Source: Patellaria atrata CBS 101060
Taxonomy: Eukaryota > Ascomycota > Dothideomycetes > Patellariales > Patellariaceae
Assembly (NCBI GenBank): GCA_010093705.1
Contig: MU006113.1
Coordinates: 119,165 to 183,164, forward strand
DNA: 64,000 nucleotides
Direction: 5' to 3'
Below, piece by piece: positions 13,109-26,670 of this stretch. Both the position numbers and the translations under genes were made by a program. Positions within the stretch are counted from its first letter, which is position 1. The number at the start of each line of letters is the position of its first letter. Below the pieces are notes generated by a model, which worked only from the letters and a program-made list of their open reading frames with translations, did not search any database and was not told where the DNA came from.

Positions 13109-13909
13109 TCACCCCTCTTTTCTCCTCCCCTCCGCGTAATCCTCATCACGGTACTCTGCATGAACTAACGAACATGTGATTGGTGTACCCAATTTCGTAA
13201 GTGATCTGACTCGTTTACGAATTGAAAGATGACGGATGTGGTATGTCTTGTCGTCCTCGTCAGTGCTACCATCGAGGCTGTTATTGGTCGATATGGCCAG
13301 GTGCGCGTTCCCGTACAGCATATCCGTTGAGAGCTCACAGTCGAGCGAATAATGCAGTCGAAGACGAGGTTCATGGATGATGGATCGAAAAGAGGAGAGG
13401 GTCGAGGAGGAGAAGCAAGATGGGTCATCGGAGCCGAAGATGATTCGACTGAGTGAAACAAGGTGCATTAAAAACGCCTTGGCTGATCGGCAGGCGTTAC
13501 TGAGGGCGCTTCCAGGCCATAAGATGCTCTTCTGCTCGACTTCAGCGATGAAAGTTGAAGATGTTCGTTGAACTGTCGTGGTGATAAGCTCTGGAGATCT
13601 ACCATAAGGCTGGATTATAGCGCGCAAATGCGCAATTAGTCTGCTTTTTCGAAGCCTCCTTGCCATACTGCTGGAGAGAGCGTTGAAAGGTGCTGTTGAA
13701 GTAGGTCGAGGGGTGGGAAGGGGGGTGAGCTCGAAGCAAGGGTACTTAATCGGCCCTAATCGGTGGTGGAAGAGACGGTGCCGTACAACTGACAGGGTTG
13801 AGCATCCTAAGACAGGGAATCCTAGGAGCTTGATTCCAAGCAACTTCACCAAGGTTAACCCGTCGCAGTGGCTAGCGTCCGTCTTTCGTGCACTAACCCA
13901 AATCTGCAC
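13109..13909 (-). CDS. Uncharacterised ORF, 266 residues (doubtful)
   Basis: An intronless open frame of 267 codons, long for chance at this base composition. I recognise no domain. The N-terminal 80 residues are Leu/Pro-rich; an internal Met at 13666 would start a 185-residue protein with a basic N-terminus (MARRLRKSRLIAHLRA). The C-terminal third is rich in Arg, Asp and Glu. It lies alone between the con7 upstream region and the DBP2 3' end, on the strand both use. Short frames on the opposite strand look no better. It may be a lineage-specific gene or a chance ORF. Confidence 0.3.
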   Translation of the reverse strand: MQIWVSARKTDASHCDGLTLVKLLGIKLLGFPVLGCSTLSVVRHRLFHHRLGPIKYPCFELTPLPTPRPTSTAPFNALSSSMARRLRKSRLIAHLRAIIQPYGRSPELITTTVQRTSSTFIAEVEQKSILWPGSALSNACRSAKAFLMHLVSLSRIIFGSDDPSCFSSSTLSSFRSIIHEPRLRLHYSLDCELSTDMLYGNAHLAISTNNSLDGSTDEDDKTYHIRHLSIRKRVRSLTKLGTPITCSLVHAEYRDEDYAEGRRKEG

Positions 13910-15014
13910 AAAACGTCAAAACCCCATCAAAACCCCCCAGCCTGCCTAAGGCCAAGGGAGCCTAAGCCGACCCATGCAATATCGTACCGATGCTCGACAA
14001 CTTCTTCCCAATTCACACGTGGGATTTTGATGCAAGCCTCACTCCGAATCTGATCTGGATGGATCGTTTGAAAATTGCTGGAGGAACTAGGAACCGGATA
14101 GTAATTTGGTTATAGGGAAATTGCCGGTGAGGATTGTCTGGAATAAGAAAAGCGGTCCAGTCATACCAATCATAACCACGCCTGGACAATTGGACATGCA
14201 ACCTTCACATCCCATCGCATGCAGCAAGCAAGGGAAAACATTTCTCACCCTCTCCGCTCTCAGCATTTACGGAGTTATTTTATCACAGGGAACATGGTTG
14301 TCACTTGTAAGCGAAATATAACTGGTTCGAATATTGTGGCCGTCGCCCATTAACACTTATCACTCATGTCCATCGATCGATAGGTTGGTAAAAGTTAATG
14401 TCTTGCCGAAAAGGGGCAGTGAGAGTGTTTGAAATGTGGGATCGTCAACTCAAATGCCTTTCCAGTCCTGAACCATTTTATGAGCGGACAAATCCACCGT
14501 CCTTATCAACGCCTAGAACCATCATGTGCTGGCGACTGGGTGAATAGACGCGTGTCGTAGATCGACCCGTAGATACCGAAAAAAAAATCAGACGACTCTC
14601 CAATTCTTCCGTGCAATCGTGGGGGCGAAGGGGTAACAGTCCGCATAGGCAAAGGCCTCAGCCGTGCGAGACGCTTTCAGTTTGAAAATATGAAGATGAT
14701 CAATTTGAAGCTACCTATCAACTATGTGAACCGTGTCCTCCCTCTGAAGAGATTATGAAACTCTATCGGGTTACTACTGAGCAACCAGGTATGTGGTAGA
14801 TAGTAGCAAAACGGTTAAAGAAAAGAAAGGACACAACTGATATTACCATCCTGCACCCGCTGCGCAAGAATCTTTTGGTTTCCTCGAAAATGCTAGGGCC
14901 CTGAGATGCTCTATGTTAAAACTCCGGAATCGCCAGCCCCAAATGTAGATCTAAGTATTGTTTTGCAGCTGTAAGATGAGAGTCAGTCACATGGTTCTTG
15001 TGAAGAAACTCTAT
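13910..15014. other. Intergenic region downstream of DBP2
   Basis: No gene is seen. The part next to 15014 should contain the DBP2 3' UTR. Only open frames shorter than 75 codons occur. Confidence 0.5.
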
Positions 15015-17502
<2,488 letters not shown>

Positions 17503-18052
17503 CGTTAGGCGAAATTAGAAGCGACCGTAAACCTCTGAAAGACTTCTCGAATCTTGTAAAGATATCGCAGGGTAGAGCACTGACGGTTTTGTCGCTGATG
17601 GAGCAGCGATGAAAAAGTAATTCGAGGATGGAGAACAAGGAAGAAAAAAGGTGAGGGTGAGTTATTTGTTCAGAAAAAGAGTTCACGAAAGGGAAGGAGT
17701 TGAGCGGCGTTCAAAATAATTTTTCGGCTCATGCAGCTAGCGTCTTGGCACAGCCCTATAAAGACAGCACCTCGTCCTTAAACGAACAGAACACTAAATG
17801 TCTTCAAGTATGTAGTCAATACTCGAGAAATTTGCTGTATATGCACTTTGTTAAGTTAACTCGGTTTGAATCAATGTTGGTTCAGGCTGTCGAATACTTG
17901 ATCAGCCCATCACGCCCATGCAACGAGAATCTCCAGCTTTGGGAATAAGTCTTGAAGTAACTCCCATATTCCACAAGTTACGCTCAATCCTACATCACTA
18001 GACCGCTGCGATATCAAATCGTACTTGACAAATATCTTCTGATATGAGCCCG
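17503..18052. other. DBP2 promoter / THI20 3' region
   Basis: 550 bp between the DBP2 start and the THI20 stop, genes in tandem. No further gene and no clear regulatory element is recognised. Confidence 0.5.
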
Positions 18053-20175
18053 TCACTGTTTCACGTTCGAGTTTGCTACTCGAGACCCCATCTCCCAAAA
18101 ACCAGTTTCCATCTGTATGATCATGTCATTAGGCTGCACCACCTTAGAGGATAGGGTGTTTCACCTTAATTGCATGGATGAATATCTTCGCAAGTTCCTC
18201 GATACGGCTAGGAGATTGTTTCGTTGCGTACTCTTCGACCATGTCTGACGTACCATCAACATCTACTGTCAACTGTTGCGCACCAATATAATATACCTGA
18301 ACCATTCTTTACAGCGTCCATGTACTCATGTCCAACATATGTTTCTACCCATTTCCAATATCTATTTCCTTCACGAACACTCTTTGTATCATCGTAAAGA
18401 CGACGAGCGATCATGCCATAGCCGATCAGACATGGAAGGAGAGCGACCTGCAAACCGAGCCAGTCCTCCGAATGGCCAATATCTAAAACATATCTATCAA
18501 ACATCATAATTATTAAACTATCGAGAAGGTAGTTCGGTTCTCTTATACCTCGTATATGCGGTACATGCTGTGGAACGTCAGCAGCTTTTCACAAATTGTA
18601 TGCAGCTTTCTTCCGCTAACCTTGGTCCTCCTCGCTTGATTCGACTTCATCTCTTGATAGCCCGAAGTCGTCGCAAAATTCCAAGTGGAGTTTGAGTTCT
18701 TCTTTGATGTGGGCGACATTCTTTGCGGACTAGAACTTAGTTTAGTAATCAATTATATCAATTATTCGTTAGAATTGTTTACCCTTGCGATGTTGTCTAG
18801 AGACTTGGCTTTGTATGCTGCTAGAGCGTTTGCTCTCGCAAAATGAATCTAGCTTTTGCATGAATATCACTGGTGGTCGATCTATAACTTGGTAGCTTAC
18901 AAGAAAGAGATAATCCTGGATTAAGTAATGTTTAAAGTTTTCTAGGGGTAGACTGCCGTCAGCCAGTTGTTGTACGAAAATGTGCTCCGTATGTTCCTTC
19001 CAGGGGCCTCTGACGTCCTCTCTATTCAGTAAATATTCGATGAAACAACCCCTAAGCAGGTATTAGTAAGATAGGGTTCCCAACTTGTAGATTGTAAACA
19101 TACGGAGAGAACGGTAGGGAGTACGTGGAGTGAAAATGGTTTATCGGTCCACTTCCCTTTCCAATTTGTTGGCTCGTCCTAATACCAGCTTCAACGTAGG
19201 AGTTGGCTAGCTTTACCGCCTGGGGCACGCTCATCCCTTTTGCGATATTGCATGCGATAGAGGCTAGAGATGTTAGAATTTATGACCCCTACTTGATATT
19301 AAGCGCACACTCACACGCTAGAGAACATCCAGTTCCGTGCGTATTGTTCGAATGTAGATAATTATTCTCGAATAGTACCGCCTCACCTTCTCCGTAGAGT
19401 ACGTCAAGCACAATATTTCTGTCTGCCTCTTCTTTTGAGACTAGTCGATCCCTAGTCAGGGGTAAATGACCCCCTTTAACTAAGACATATTTTGGTCCAA
19501 GACTCTGGAGCATCTTCGCAATTTCGACGATATCGTTGATGTTCTCTGGCTCCTTGAACCTTTTATTGGATACCTTGAGTATTAGTTTAGCTTCAGGTAG
19601 ATTTGGTGTTAAGATCATTGCCCGTGGGAGAATACTATCACATAGCTCCTGGACAGCTTCCTCGGGAAGAAGCTGCGCACCGCTGGTCGATATCATAACC
19701 TATAATATAGTAAAGTCAATGAAGGGTCGGTCGTGGTTTTGTGTTCCTTACAGGATCAATGACTGATGCACGAATGTTGTGGTTTCGCAATGCATCTCCA
19801 ACGACTTTAGTCGTAGTAGCAGAAGCTAACATACCTATAATTGAGTTATTAGATATGTCTTGATTCCGTATCCTCAATTCCTCGAGGAATACCCGTCTTT
19901 ACAACATCTACACCAATGTCACTAACACAAGCCTCGATTTGCTTCTTTACGAATTCCGAAGGTGTCTCATGGATCCCGTAAACTCCTTGCGTATTCTGTG
20001 CTGTTAATGCAGTGGTAGCTGTCATCGCGTAACATCCATGAGCAGCAATGACCTTCTGGTCCGCCTCGAGGCCACTGTTTGCATTGTTAGTGGCTCATCA
20101 AAGATTACCGAGGAATCCGTACGCGCCACCAGAGCTATCGGAACCCGCTATCACTAGAACTTTCCTCATACTCAT
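18053..20175 (-). CDS. THI20: Bifunctional hydroxymethylpyrimidine (phosphate) kinase / TenA thiaminase II
   Basis: Twelve exons encode 514 residues: 20175-20123, 20074-19893, 19834-19752, 19699-19315, 19263-19104, 19051-18901, 18848-18783, 18729-18621, 18567-18549, 18493-18297, 18244-18165, 18112-18053. All 11 introns are 48-58 bp. Residues 1 to about 285 are the ThiD ribokinase-fold kinase (AGSDSSGGAGLEADQK near the N-terminus, HGTGCSLASSIACN anion-hole region, GSGPINHFHS at its end), which phosphorylates HMP and HMP-P for thiamine synthesis. Residues about 290-514 are TenA-like (FVQQLADG, YLIQDYL, AYTRYV, LLPC with Cys424 as probable nucleophile, METGFW with Glu497 as probable acid), which hydrolyse thiamine breakdown products for salvage. 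Yeast Thi20 has the same two domains and a similar length (551). Exon 9 is only 19 nt. No TPP riboswitch was recognised. Confidence 0.95.
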
Positions 20176-20451
20176 GTTGTTGCGAGCAGGCTGATGGGAA
20201 CTTTTCAATTGATTCTACTGTACTGATCCGTTATCGAATGACATCTTGGTGTCACACATATTTTTGCCTGTCACTAGCGAAGCGAGACCTACGTCATACA
20301 CCCATAGCGGTAAGTAAAGCGCTCCCATGTGCACTCAACAATTTATCAATCCAATCTGAAGTTACTGGATATCGATCCAAACTACGTTAGCAATGCTCTA
20401 CAGCCTTCAAAGTCAATATGGATTTATATGCGACAACGAAGTCACGGCGCG

Positions 20452-22404
20452 TCAATCTGAATAACTGTCATACTCAGAGATGTCCGGATCTGGTTGCTAT
20501 TAGATAGGGTAATCAGCTCGTCTTTAATTATCTTACCTCTGAAGAAGATATAGTCGAAACTTCCGCCCACTTTGGCCGCAATCTCCTCCCTAATAATTGC
20601 TTGTTCTTCGTCGGTTAGAAAATCACGGTCTTGATCAGCCGCCTGTACAGCGATAGCCAAACCACGATTGCTCGGTGATAGAGACCGAATGAATCCATGG
20701 AGACCTTTGGCAGAAAAGGCGCTTAAGCCCTCGAAGGTGACGCTCCGAAGATTTTTAAGTGTACTGACTTGATGCAACACCCTATCTGTAACGTTCCAAC
20801 CTGAGACGACAAGTTCCTCAAGGTTTGTTAGGTGTGTAGCTAGTCTAGTGATATGCATGTCGTTGAAAAAATCAGACATTCTACCGAGGTTGAGTTCACG
20901 AAGTCCAGTTAAGGAGGTCACAGAGTCTAGAAGGATTTCAATCTCATCTCCAACCATGTCTTCACTATCCCCTTGTAGTAAAAGACTGCGTAGTGTCGCT
21001 TGATTCTGTAGAGCGACGTGGAATGCGCGATGATTTCTACCCTCGTATGAGTTGAGATCGAGTTTGTGAAGGCGAATGTTGTCGTCAATCAGCAGGGTCG
21101 TGAGAAGCGTTGCACCAGAATTGAAATTGTCAAACTTGAGCTCTCGCAAGTCTTTGCATTCACGGAGCCAGGCAATAATCTCCTCAAACGACTCGTTGTC
21201 GGTCTTCTCTATATACGAATTCACTCCGTAGACGGTTAAGGAGAAGACTTCGAGATTGACGCAGCCTTTAAGAAAAGCTAATTGAGGAAGAAAGTCCGCT
21301 TTCAAGCCCAACTTTAGCTCTTTTAGACTGGAACCATGGTTGTTAAGTGCTAGTAGGGTCTCTGCACCAACACCGGCATCGCTGATGGTTTGGAATAGCC
21401 TCAACAGGTTCTCTCGGAATCCACTGATGAATGTTGAGAGCTTGTGATCTGCGTCCTCTGTTTTCCTATTTCATTGTAAGCCAACTATACATTGCTAGTC
21501 AACTTCAAACATCTTACATACCAACTAAAGACGGTAAGTGCATCGAACTTGTGACAATGGGTGTGAATAAGAGTTTGCACAGCGTCGTCGGCTAGAGCTT
21601 TTCCATCCCAGATCCACAATGATCGTAGGTTAGAGAGTCTCGGAGCCCATGCCACGAGAGAGCTTGCAAGAACTACAGCCATGTCAGCTAAGGCCATTCT
21701 TCATCATGAAGGAGATATACCTTCGCCTGTTATCTGTTCGAGCATCGGTGCATCTTGCGTGATAACTAGGATGTAGTAAGTCAAATGTACTACTAGTAAA
21801 TCTCTTTTTACTGAATGAATTCTTACCCTCTCCGATGGTATTGATCGCGGCGACAACGTTGAGACGTGGTCCTCTCGCCGACCTGAACTTCGTTGGAGTA
21901 TCTTGGGGAATGTTGAACCTTGCAAGATCTCCAGAGAAAAAGTTCCTAGCAATGGAACGTAAGCAAGTATCCTATCGGCATGGATGCTCTACCATGTAAT
22001 GCGGCCATATTCCTGATCTCACATTTTATAAATACGGGGTAGACTAACTTTGAAATTTTGCCACGAAACTTGTCGTCCTCGAAGAGTAAATGAAGGTCCC
22101 TTAAGTCTAGCAACTTAAGATAGCGAGAATAGGGGAATATGGTCTGACCCATGCTAGAGAGAATGATTGAACGCCATAGGATAGACCACTTTTGAACTAA
22201 GAGCTCTTGCTGAGCTAGGGGAAGATTCTCGGTCCCCTCCCTGATCAAAGGAGATTCATGATAGTTGCGGTAGAGATGCGTGAGAGCAGGAACTGCTAAA
22301 CGTTTACCTGTTCCAATGCATGAGAACAAGGTATCAAATTGGCGTTGGAAAGCGAGCTGTTCGCAGATCAGGTATAATACGTCGTCCGGTAGCATTGTAG
22401 CCAT
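20452..22404 (-). CDS. Fungal F-box / leucine-rich-repeat protein
   Basis: Six exons (22404-22049, 21945-21827, 21765-21721, 21672-21522, 21465-20537, 20489-20452) encode 545 residues. The N-terminus MLPDDVLYLICEQLAFQRQF followed by a Cys/Leu-rich helix and ALTHLYR is F-box-like. From about residue 190 Leu-rich repeats occur, for example SLKELKLGL, DLRELKFDNF, GLRELNLGR, NLEELVVSGW and NLRSVTFEGL. The acidic end RDPDISEYDSYSD is typical of a fungal family with this layout, and it decided the last intron (20490-20536). Such proteins usually link a substrate to the SCF ubiquitin ligase through Skp1; the substrate is unknown. It is divergent from rad9, 417 bp apart. Confidence 0.85.
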
Positions 22405-22821
22405 TGTTTCGGCTTGCGGAGATCTGCGCTATCAGATTCGTCTGCACCACCCAAGACAGCTTATTTGAGTGAATCACATAAACTGTCAAGCTGCTACGGA
22501 ACTGATATCGGTTATCCAAGATCTCATCTTTGCTCAGATATTGTGCTGGGGTTGATGGAATTATTGATGTTTGGCTAGGCATATATCATGTTTGGAGGTG
22601 ACGTCGACGCGTTTAAGCTACAAACGCGATTAGAACTACACTAACCCGATTAAGTGGAACTACCTTAAGGTACGTACCTAGTAAACCTTACGAGCTACCT
22701 CATACTATCGGGTCTTCTTTGAACCAACATACGGTATTTACCCCAAAGACGAGTAAATCTTAGCTGGGTCCTTTTGGCTACAATAAATAAATGGCCTCAA
22801 TAAATCAACAGTGAAGCAACA
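22405..22821. promoter_or_regulatory. Shared intergenic promoter of the F-box gene and rad9
   Basis: 417 bp separate the two divergent start codons (22404 minus, 22822 plus). No further coding potential is seen. Both promoters must lie within this segment or overlap the 5' ends; no specific factor site is claimed. Confidence 0.5.
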
Positions 22822-24374
22822 ATGGTAACTTTGAACTTTACGCTCACACCGGGGGCTGCATCCCGCATCCATGATCTCCTTTTATGCCTATCTAAGTTCA
22901 GCGAGTCTGTCCAGATTGAAGCTCGCAAAGAGAGAGTAGGCAATATCAAGCTATTGAGCCATGGTACATAATTGATGTGTGGTTTCACTTCAGCTTGCCC
23001 TCACAGCCTTGAATTCTTCAAAGTCTGCGTATGCATCTTTCAGTCTTCTGGTTCCGGATTTCTTCTCCAAATATGAATTCTCAAGCGAAAATTATAATAC
23101 AGACGGAAAGTTTACTTGTAGCATCCTAAATAAGGTCTGATTGCATCCATCTCTCTGCAATAGAACCCCACTAAACCCAGAGGACAGGCTCTTCTTTCTG
23201 TGTTCAAGGGTCGAGGGTTCGATGCTAGAGGAAGAGACACCGGGGTTGATCAGTGTGAAGTGAACGTACAAGATAGAGATGGCCAGGCACAATGCCGAAT
23301 GATTATCAAGATGGTCTGCAACCAAGGCATGTCTGACCTCCCTTCAAATTCCGTGCTCACAACTGTACTGACTAGAATGTAGGGGTCACAAAGACCTACA
23401 AGCTTACATATGAGTCGATAGAGATCATGCACGCTTTATTTGATAAGACAATTGCCCCAAATAGTTGGGCAATAAGTTCTGGTGCGCTGCGACGATTCAT
23501 TGACTATTTTGCTGTTAAGACGGAACAGCTCGATATCTATTCAGATGATAATAAGGTCCACTTTTCCGCTTTCACGGAAAAGATCATGAATGGAAAGGGT
23601 ACTGTACACGGATATCCTAGTTCCATGCAGGTTGTAAGTTTCTTCTAACCCACCGTAGATATTCTTAAGCAACCTCTACATACAAGCGTTATCGCCAACG
23701 TCAACGAGTTCAACCGCTTCACAGCTGAAGAGAGACGTCACCACATCATATCAGTACGAGACTTCAGAGCTATTGTTACCCATGCAGATACCTTGAGAGC
23801 GACAGTATCCGCATATTACTCGGACCCGGGGCGACCTCTCCAGTTCAGTTACAATAGTAATGGTATGGTTTGTGAATTTACCCTGATGACAAGCAGTGAC
23901 TACCGGGGTACACTTACTCCAGCTCCCACAGGGCCACCATCCAGAGCCACATCTGCAACAACAAGTGCACCGCTTGATCCCAAACAATCCACAGCTCAGA
24001 TGCCTCCTCCAGCCGTACCTGCAAGACGGTCACGTAACCGCAACAGGGCTCCCGGATCGTCGGTCAGACCAGCACGACAATCTCCAGATCCTGAAAGCCT
24101 TTTTGTGCCGGATGATGATGAAGGGGTATGGCAACCGGTCGAAAATAGGGGAGAGGAGGACCTACTTGGTTGGGATGCGAGCGCGGACAATGTAAGTACC
24201 AAATCACTTGTTAAACTTTCTCTTTTATAAGTTGACTTCTGCTACTAGGATGTTGCATTCCATCCAACTTTCCGTGACACCGGGTCGTTGTCGCATTCGG
24301 AGACGTTGGGAAGCGAGGAGGGTATTGCACCAACTCAAAGGCTCTCCCAAATACAAGGGGCTCTCTTTGATTGA
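22822..24374 (+). CDS. rad9: Rad9 subunit of the 9-1-1 DNA damage checkpoint clamp
   Basis: Six exons (22822-22935, 22994-23134, 23188-23326, 23383-23598, 23659-24191, 24249-24374) encode 422 residues, close to fission yeast Rad9 (426). Recognisable segments are the N-terminal LNFTLTPGAA...LLLCLSKFSESVQIEA, LALTALNSSKSAYASF, FKGRGFDARG, RMIIKMVCNQGVTKTYKLTY, and VNEFNRFTAEERRHHIISVR leading to GMVCEFTLMT; together these make the PCNA-like ring fold (about 1-260). The tail is disordered, Pro/Ser-rich and acidic, ending with TQ and SQ dipeptides (APTQRLSQIQG), as expected for a phosphorylated Rad9 tail. Rad9-Rad1-Hus1 is loaded at damage sites and activates ATR/Rad3. Intron 3 (23327-23382) must use a GC donor (GCATGT...TAG) to keep the frame. 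It converges with rpt6. Confidence 0.93.
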
Positions 24375-24887
24375 TTACGAGGTTCAGTACCGGTCTAAAG
24401 CTAGCCTCACTATAAAGACGTACTTATATATAGAAACAGCGAGAGGGGATATCCTCCTTTTGAAGATTATCATATGCCCATTGTGCTTTTCATTACTCAT
24501 ACGAATATTACATTGGCCGATTTGTTAGTATGGTGAACCCTCGTTCCGCCTCGAATGCGAGATCAGGTCGTCCTACTGGCATATAGCACATTTCACCGTC
24601 GCGGATTTGAATTGGGGACCCACGAAATTGATTCGAGTTCTTCACCATTCCAAAAAAGACAATACATGAGCTTTATACTACGATCTATAATTCCACTTTG
24701 TTTTCAGCATGTGATACTATTCAACATTAGTTTTCTGACTCACTTTAGAAACCCTAAACGAAGTGAATGGAAATGGAATCTAATTAAATTGATTGATTCT
24801 TTTGTTAATGCTGGCTCTTTGATTCATCATGCTATGCACTATTATAATCCCGCTAATTTCTCTAACGACACTAACCACCCAATCGCA
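24375..24887. other. Convergent 3' region of rad9 and rpt6
   Basis: AT-rich 513 bp between two stop codons. An open frame at 24555-24998 runs into rpt6 in antisense and has no domain. This region holds the 3' UTRs and nothing else I can support. Confidence 0.55.
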
Positions 24888-26113
24888 TTACTTCCACAAT
24901 TTTGTCAAACTCATTTGTTTATCATCATGCTTATTCAAGATCTTTGCGGTTGCGAGATCAAAGTCCTCCTGCGTAACATGCACTCTTCGTTCCCTTAATG
25001 CATACATTCCAGCCTCCGTGCACACACCTTTCAGTTCGGCCCCGGAACAACCATTCATCTTCTCCGCAATCTTTGTCAAGTTGATACCTCTCGTCAAATT
25101 CATACTCCTCGAATGAATCCTTAGAATATCTGCTCTAGCCTCAACAGTTGGTGGCGGGAACTCGATCTTTCGATCTATACGTCCAGGTCGTAGTAGCGCT
25201 GGGTCAAGGATATCAAGTCGATTAGTCGCCATGATAATCTTGATGTTCTTCGTCGGTTCAAACCCGTCAAGCTGGTTCAGAAGCTCAAGCATAGTGCGCT
25301 GGACTTCGCTGTCACCACCACCGCTGCCTTCCACACGCGAGGAACCGATACTATCAATTTCGTCCATGAAGATGATGCTAGGAGCGTGTTCTCTAGCCAT
25401 GACGAAGAGCTCACGCACCATGCGACTGCCTTCCCCAATGTACTTCTGCACTAACTCCGACCCTGAGACACGGATGAACTTGCAGTCGACATGGTGGGCT
25501 ACGGCTCGGGCTAGTAGTGTCTTTCCAGTTCCTGGAGGGCCGTATAGTAGCACACCTTTCGGCTGTGCGATTCCGAGGGATTCGAAGAGTTCAGGATGCT
25601 TCAGGCCCAGCTCAATAACTTCTTTGATTTCTTTGATTTGCTGGTCCAGTCCACCAATCATGTCGTATGTACTATCTGGCACCTTTTCAACCATCATGAG
25701 GGATACGAGTGGATCAACAGAAGACGGGAGCATCTTTTCGAGCTTGTAGGAATCTGAGAGGAGGGTGACGCGCTTGCCGACGGTGAGTTTTGAGATGTCG
25801 ACGTTGTCCGAGATGTCGACAACTATGGCGGGTTAGCAGCTGAAGTAGTGATAGCAAGATAGGAGATGTATAACATACCATATTTTCCTTCAGGATGCAC
25901 CTTAACTAACACTTTCTTCGTTCCCATCACCTTGACGACCTCTCCTACATACGACCCCGGTTGTTGTAACAGGCCTAGCTCTTCCCGCAGCAGCCGCACT
26001 CTTGAATTGTAGTCATTTCGTTGTGCTTCTAATCTTCGTAATACTGCTTGTCCTTGGATGATCTCAAGCTTCATGCTCTCGATCTTATTGTGAAAGAAAG
26101 TATCAAGCGCCAT
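24888..26113 (-). CDS. RPT6: 26S proteasome regulatory particle ATPase Rpt6 (subunit 8)
   Basis: Two exons, 26113-25879 and 25822-24888, with a 56-bp intron, encode 389 residues (yeast Rpt6 has 405). The N-terminal coiled coil ([20 protein letters not shown]) is followed by an OB-like segment and the AAA+ core: [20 protein letters not shown], Walker A GPPGTGKT (173-180), Walker B IIFMDEID (228-235), sensor IIMATNR and arginine fingers in [13 protein letters not shown]. The end [12 protein letters not shown] is close to the usual Rpt6 tail. Rpt6 is one of six ring ATPases that unfold ubiquitinated substrates and open the 20S gate. It is divergent from the cation exchanger, 557 bp apart. Confidence 0.97.
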
Positions 26114-26670
26114 TGCGGCGATTTGTGGTGGTTACGTGTGCTTCGGAATGAAGATTGAGTGGTGGAAAAAGGATAAATTCGGCGACGCTGCGGAGTTCTA
26201 GAAGTTGATGGAGGTGAAAATTGTATCGAGACAGGTATTTGGAGATGAAGAAGTTGAATACACGTTTAATATCAAAGGTGAGTCTGTAGGCGTCGACGAG
26301 ATTCTGGTGGTGATTTGCGGCTCCGTTCAAGCTCCGAGCTTGCCTCTTCCTTGCACGCCAGCCAGCGCGCTCCCATCACTGCCAAGAATGTATAGCGACA
26401 GGATACTCACGAGTAGCATCAAGCTTTGCACGACTTCTTATGTAAAAGAGTGTCCGGTATCGTTAGCCGACACGTTACTTAAGGTCACGATTAACTTTGA
26501 TTTACTATGACCCCTCTGATCCATTCCCTAAACCTAACAGCTTGTGTCATTGCTACAAAACATACCACTGCCACGTGCAATAAGGTTCATACTTCGTGAC
26601 AACCCCCCCAAGCTGAGCTCTACGACATTTGAGATAGTTAAACAATCTTCCTAAAGTCTAATCTCCCATC
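26114..26670. promoter_or_regulatory. Divergent promoter region of RPT6 and the exchanger gene
   Basis: 557 bp between opposing start codons. A 101-codon open frame at 26205-26510 has no domain and I regard it as chance. No exact proteasome-associated control element was found. Confidence 0.45.

Noticed and set aside
20176-20451. Possible TPP riboswitch near THI20
   Set aside because: No match to the conserved CTGAGA and related loops was found in the short upstream region or the introns.
23205-23230. GGGTTCGATGC resembling a tRNA B-box
   Set aside because: Part of rad9 exon 3 coding for KGRGFDARG; no cloverleaf.
24555-24998. 147-codon plus-strand frame beyond rad9
   Set aside because: AT-rich, overlaps the Rpt6 3' coding end in antisense, no domain.
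25231-25749. 172-codon plus-strand open frame
   Set aside because: Exact antisense of the Rpt6 AAA+ domain.
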